A stretch of DNA of 64,000 bases from Arthrobacter ipis (lineage in GTDB: Bacteria > Actinomycetota > Actinomycetes > Actinomycetales > Micrococcaceae). A program made the position numbers and the translations under genes. The stretch spans positions 131,854 through 195,853 of the forward strand of contig NZ_JAAOXD010000009.1 of assembly GCF_014694315.1 (NCBI RefSeq). Direction: 5' to 3'. The notes below the pieces were generated by a model, which made no database searches, was not told where the DNA came from, and was given only the letters and a program-made list of their open reading frames with translations. Positions 61,488 to 64,000 of the stretch are shown in pieces. How positions within the stretch are numbered: the stretch's first letter is position 1; each line of letters opens with the position of its first letter.

Positions 61488-61553
61488 CCGGGCTCGTAAG
61501 GATCGCTCTCCGGGGCTCGTGCCGTCGGCCCCACCTTTATTTTACGAGCCCGG
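61488..61553. repeat. Inverted repeat with 12-base arms
   Basis: Arms CCGGGCTCGTAA (61488) and TTACGAGCCCGG (61542) enclose 42 bases that themselves include CGGGGCTCG. A transcript could fold this into a branched structure. Confidence 0.5.
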
Positions 61554-61666
61554 AGCCCCGTGAAACAGGGGTTTTTCTGTTTCTGGTCACCGAAATGCCA
61601 GCCAATCACCTGGACGTGGCCGGGAGCGGGCAGATCCGCTGGCATGTAGCCGCGCGCACTTTCATT

Positions 61667-61694
61667 TCGGAAATTTCCGACATATTCTGCAAGC
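61667..61694 (+). promoter_or_regulatory. ArsR operator and leaderless promoter
   Basis: TCGGAAATTTCCGA (61667-61680) is a perfect 14-base palindrome directly before TATTCT (61683-61688), which is 6 bases from GTG 61695. The palindrome covers the promoter, fitting autorepression by the encoded ArsR-type protein and a leaderless mRNA. Confidence 0.6.
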
Positions 61695-62024
61695 GTGCTT
61701 CCCGACATCTTCGGCGCCCTGGCCAACCCGGCACGGCGCCTCATCCTCGACGAGCTCCGCAACGGGCCACGGACGGCGGGTGACCTCACGGGGCTGCTCG
61801 AGCAGAGCCGCTCTACCGCGTCGGAACACCTCGCCGTGCTCCGCGAGGCCGGACTCGTCCGGGAAGAGCGGCAAGGAAGGCATCGGGTGTATCACCTTCA
61901 GGCCGCCGGCCTGGCCGAGGTGGACGGCTGGCTGAAGCAATACGAGCACTACTGGAACCGGCGCCTCGATGCGCTGGGCAACCTACTGGACAGCAACCTA
62001 TCGAACGAGGAGAACCCATCATGA
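61695..62024 (+). CDS. ArsR-family repressor
   Basis: 109 residues: a winged HTH in residues 5-85 (IFGALANPARRLILDELRNG, SRSTASEHLAVLREAGLV, GRHRVYHLQ). No metal-binding cysteines are visible, as is usual for members paired with SRPBCC/AHSA1 genes. It starts at GTG 61695 and overlaps the next gene by ATGA. Confidence 0.88.
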   Translation: MLPDIFGALANPARRLILDELRNGPRTAGDLTGLLEQSRSTASEHLAVLREAGLVREERQGRHRVYHLQAAGLAEVDGWLKQYEHYWNRRLDALGNLLDSNLSNEENPS

Positions 62025-62434
62025 CCGACAATACGATCCGCCTCACGCGGCATTTTCCGCACCCACCCGAGGCCGTATGGAAGGCGCTTACAACGCCGGA
62101 CCTGCTCGCCCGCTGGTGGGCGCCGGGCGATATCGCCCCTGCCGCCGGCCACCGCTTCACCCTGGACATGGGCGCTTGGGGGCAGCAGCAGTGCGAAGTC
62201 CTCAGTGTCGACCCAGGCACCTCGATCAGCTTCCTTTTCGCAGAGGGCGGCCTGAACACCATCATCACGTGGGCGCTTGAAACTGTTCAGGACGGAACAG
62301 TCCTCCACCTCGAGCACGCCGGCTTCAACCTCGACACTCCGATGGGCCAGCAGGCCTTCGAGGGCATGGGCAACGGCTGGCCGGGCGTGCTGTCCCGGAT
62401 CGACGACGTCCTCGTCGACGCAGCGCGGGCGTAG
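62021..62434 (+). CDS. SRPBCC (AHSA1-like) protein
   Basis: 137 residues: IRLTRHFPHPPEAVWKALTT, LARWWAPGDIAPA and the C-terminal helix GNGWPGVLSRIDDVLVDA, a complete AHSA1-type hot-dog-like pocket. ArsR-AHSA1 pairs are common in actinobacteria; the protein binds a small hydrophobic ligand of unknown identity. Coupled to the repressor gene. Confidence 0.87.
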   Translation: MTDNTIRLTRHFPHPPEAVWKALTTPDLLARWWAPGDIAPAAGHRFTLDMGAWGQQQCEVLSVDPGTSISFLFAEGGLNTIITWALETVQDGTVLHLEHAGFNLDTPMGQQAFEGMGNGWPGVLSRIDDVLVDAARA

Positions 62435-62465
62435 CGCCCGACGGACAAAATACAGACCGCAACAT

Positions 62466-62502
62466 CAGGAAGGGCCGGCACCTCGAGTGCCGGCCCTTCC
62501 TG
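62466..62502 (+). terminator. Strong terminator hairpin
   Basis: A 16-bp perfect stem (arms CAGGAAGGGCCGGCAC and GTGCCGGCCCTTCCTG) with loop CTCGA, 31 bases after the SRPBCC stop. Confidence 0.75.
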
Positions 62503-62597
62503 CACTTCCGCGCGGCTCCAGAACTGCCGTCTCCGGCGTCGGCCATTCACCGTAACGCTCCCCTTGACTCACCTGCCATCCCTTCCCTACACTTTTC

Positions 62598-62629
62598 ATA
62601 AAGCAGAATCTAAATTCCACAAAGCGGAA
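62598..62629. promoter_or_regulatory. Probable IclR-type operator of the glyoxylate operon
   Basis: TTCCACAAAGCGGAA (62615-62629) is a near palindrome (5 of 6 positions in each arm). ATAAAGCAGAA at 62598-62608 repeats its right half 21 bases earlier. The site lies 62 bases before hyi, suggesting control by an AllR/IclR-like regulator; the regulator itself is not in the window. Confidence 0.45.
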
Positions 62630-62690
62630 ACGGCGTAGAGGCCGATAAGCAGGGAAGATAGATCAAAGCCCCTCCCCGGAAGGACCTACG

Positions 62691-63491
62691 ATGACGTACA
62701 CAGTGAACTGCTCCATCCTCCTGACGGAGCTGCCCCTGCTCGAGCGCCCCGCAGCCGCGAAGGCGGCCGGTTTTGACGCCGTCGAGTTCTGGTGGCCCTT
62801 TGAGAGCTCAGTCCCTTCCGACGCCGAGACCACGGCTTTCGAGCGCGCCATCACCGACGCCGGCGTCCAGCTCTCCGGCCTGAACTTCAATGCCGGCAAC
62901 ATGCCCGGCGGCGACCGCGGCTTGGTCTCCTGGAAGGGACGCTGCTCCGAGTTCAAGGACAACATCGACGTCGTCGCCGGCATCGGCGAACGCCTCGGCT
63001 GCACCGCTTTCAATGCCCTCTACGGCAACCGCCAGGAGGAATTCAGCCCGGAGGAGCAGGACGAACTGGGGGCCAAGAACCTGGCCGCGGCGGCTGAGGG
63101 CGTGGCCCGCGTCGGCGGCACAGTCCTCCTTGAACCCGTCAGCGGAGCACCGCGCTACCCCCTCCTCAAGGCCCAGGATGCGCTCGATGTGATCGCCCGG
63201 GTCAAGGCGGAATCCGGCGCCGAGAACATCAAACTGCTCGCGGACTTCTACCACTTGGCCGTCAACGGCGACGACGTCGCCGCGGTCATCGAAAACCACG
63301 CCAAGGACTTCGGCCACATCCAGATTGCCGACAACCCCGGCCGCGGGGCTCCCGGAACCGGCGAGCTTCCCCTCGGCGAGTGGATCGCCCGCAGCCGCGA
63401 ACTCGGCTACGACGGCTACATCGGCCTCGAATACAAGGAACCACAGGAAACCGCCTTCAGCTGGGCGATCCGCGAACACGCCGCCAGCTAG
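62691..63491 (+). CDS. hyi: Hydroxypyruvate isomerase
   Basis: The 266-residue TIM-barrel protein starts MTYTVNCSILLTELPLLERP. It has the two metal-ligand glutamates (GTVLLEPVSGAPRYPL and GYIGLEYKEP) and HIQIADNPGRGAPGTGELP. It interconverts hydroxypyruvate and tartronate semialdehyde in glyoxylate and allantoin use. It is followed after 91 bases by the reductase that consumes tartronate semialdehyde, confirming the pathway. Confidence 0.92.
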   Translation: MTYTVNCSILLTELPLLERPAAAKAAGFDAVEFWWPFESSVPSDAETTAFERAITDAGVQLSGLNFNAGNMPGGDRGLVSWKGRCSEFKDNIDVVAGIGERLGCTAFNALYGNRQEEFSPEEQDELGAKNLAAAAEGVARVGGTVLLEPVSGAPRYPLLKAQDALDVIARVKAESGAENIKLLADFYHLAVNGDDVAAVIENHAKDFGHIQIADNPGRGAPGTGELPLGEWIARSRELGYDGYIGLEYKEPQETAFSWAIREHAAS

Positions 63492-63582
63492 TCCCCGCCC
63501 CCTCCCCAACCTCGCAAGCTCGGCCGGGGACCCCTGCGGGCGTGGGCCCAACCATCACAAAGACTTCAGAAAGAGAACCATC

Positions 63583-64000
63583 ATGAGCAACGTTGCAGTC
63601 ATCGGACTCGGAATCATGGGCCTGCCCATGGCCATCAACCTCGTCAAGGCCGGCCACACCGTCACCGGCTTCAACCGCAGCCAGGACAAGATCGACAAGC
63701 TCGTCTCCGAAGGCGGCAAGGGCGCCTCCAGCATCGCGGACGCCGTCAAGGACGCCGACGTCGTCATCACCATGGTGCCCGATTCCCCCGACGTCGAAGG
63801 TGTCGTCAGCGGCCCGGACGGCGTCTTCGCCAACGCCAAGAAGGGCACCCTCTGGATCGACGCGTCCAGCATCCGCCCCGATGTCGCCAAGCGCCTGTCC
63901 GACGACGCCACCGCAGCCGGCATCCGCCCCCTCGACGCCCCGGTCTCCGGCGGCGAACAGGGCGCCATCGACGCCGTCCTGTCCATCATGGTCGGCGGCG
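63583..64000 (+). CDS. garR: 2-hydroxy-3-oxopropionate reductase, 5' part
   Basis: The first 139 residues are visible before the window ends. The Rossmann motif VAVIGLGIMGLPMAINLVKA with Asn-Arg after strand 2 (GFNRSQDK) indicates NADP(H). VVITMVPDSPDVEGVV and RPLDAPVSGGEQGA are the beta-hydroxyacid dehydrogenase signatures. It reduces tartronate semialdehyde to D-glycerate. Paired with hyi in the same operon. Confidence 0.9.
   Translation, partial: MSNVAVIGLGIMGLPMAINLVKAGHTVTGFNRSQDKIDKLVSEGGKGASSIADAVKDADVVITMVPDSPDVEGVVSGPDGVFANAKKGTLWIDASSIRPDVAKRLSDDATAAGIRPLDAPVSGGEQGAIDAVLSIMVGG

Larger units (their letters stand above)
61390..61694. other. Intergenic with inverted repeats and regulator site
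   Basis: No gene seen. Holds a 12-base inverted repeat (61488-61499 and 61542-61553) and the palindrome and promoter of the ArsR gene at its right end. Confidence 0.5.

Noticed and set aside
1..64000. tRNA, rRNA, prophage or plasmid origin genes
   Set aside because: None was recognised on reading both strands; tRNAscan or covariance-model searches would be needed to exclude small RNAs.

Overview
The window is high-GC DNA with short intergenic gaps, frequent GTG starts, ATGA/GTGA stop-start overlaps and several leaderless-looking promoters. Together with the gene content (fused OleBC, MSMEG_4193/SCO1664-type genes, a helicase-associated-domain protein, GAF-ANTAR and DUF6421 families) this points to the chromosome of an actinobacterium, most likely Arthrobacter/Pseudarthrobacter or a close Micrococcaceae relative. 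This is inference; no rRNA, tRNA or plasmid replication gene is present to fix the taxon. No CRISPR array or prophage was seen.

Layout. 0-6.8 kb holds single housekeeping or accessory genes: hydrolases, VOC proteins, a helicase-associated-domain protein and a phosphotransferase, with one internally deleted SRPBCC gene and one frameshifted small gene. 6.8-15.0 kb is a catabolic locus: an IclR regulator, a complete tripartite tricarboxylate transporter (TctB-TctA-TctC), an RraA-type aldolase, a beta-hydroxyacid-dehydrogenase-like enzyme, an orphan TRAP-type large permease and a cyclase-family hydrolase. 15.1-25.2 kb carries an aldo/keto reductase with a divergent HTH regulator, a VWA/MoxR pair, a phosphatase/SCO1664 pair, a truncated luciferase-like oxidoreductase, and a quinone-oxidoreductase-type gene divergent from a TetR repressor with two clear operators.

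25.2-30.0 kb is a decay zone: a small membrane protein split by an in-frame TGA, a rhodanese, a GAF-ANTAR gene broken by a one-base slip, the 5' part of an IS256-type transposase, a serine-recombinase remnant, hairpins and long stretches without credible genes. 30.0-34.7 kb is a compact olefin (ole) operon, oleA-oleBC-oleD. 34.9-43.7 kb has an MFS transporter, small membrane proteins, a LysR regulator, an amino-acid permease, and a DUF6421-SDR pair followed by the wreck of a threonine aldolase. 43.8-51.4 kb holds a heterodimeric ABC exporter, a PhzF enzyme, a P-loop nucleotide-kinase-like protein and an SRPBCC protein with a long low-complexity tail.

51.8-61.1 kb is the most system-like stretch: seven same-strand genes, nearly all overlapping. 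They encode a MurG-like glycosyltransferase, two GT4 glycosyltransferases, a fused ABC exporter, two different aminoglycoside-phosphotransferase-fold kinases and a UDP-glucose/GDP-mannose dehydrogenase. They look like one unit that makes, phosphorylates and exports a uronic-acid-containing glycan or glycolipid. I do not recognise this exact combination and regard it as the best candidate for an undescribed pathway. The window ends with an ArsR/SRPBCC pair and the start of a glyoxylate-pathway operon (hydroxypyruvate isomerase, then tartronate-semialdehyde reductase cut off by the window edge).
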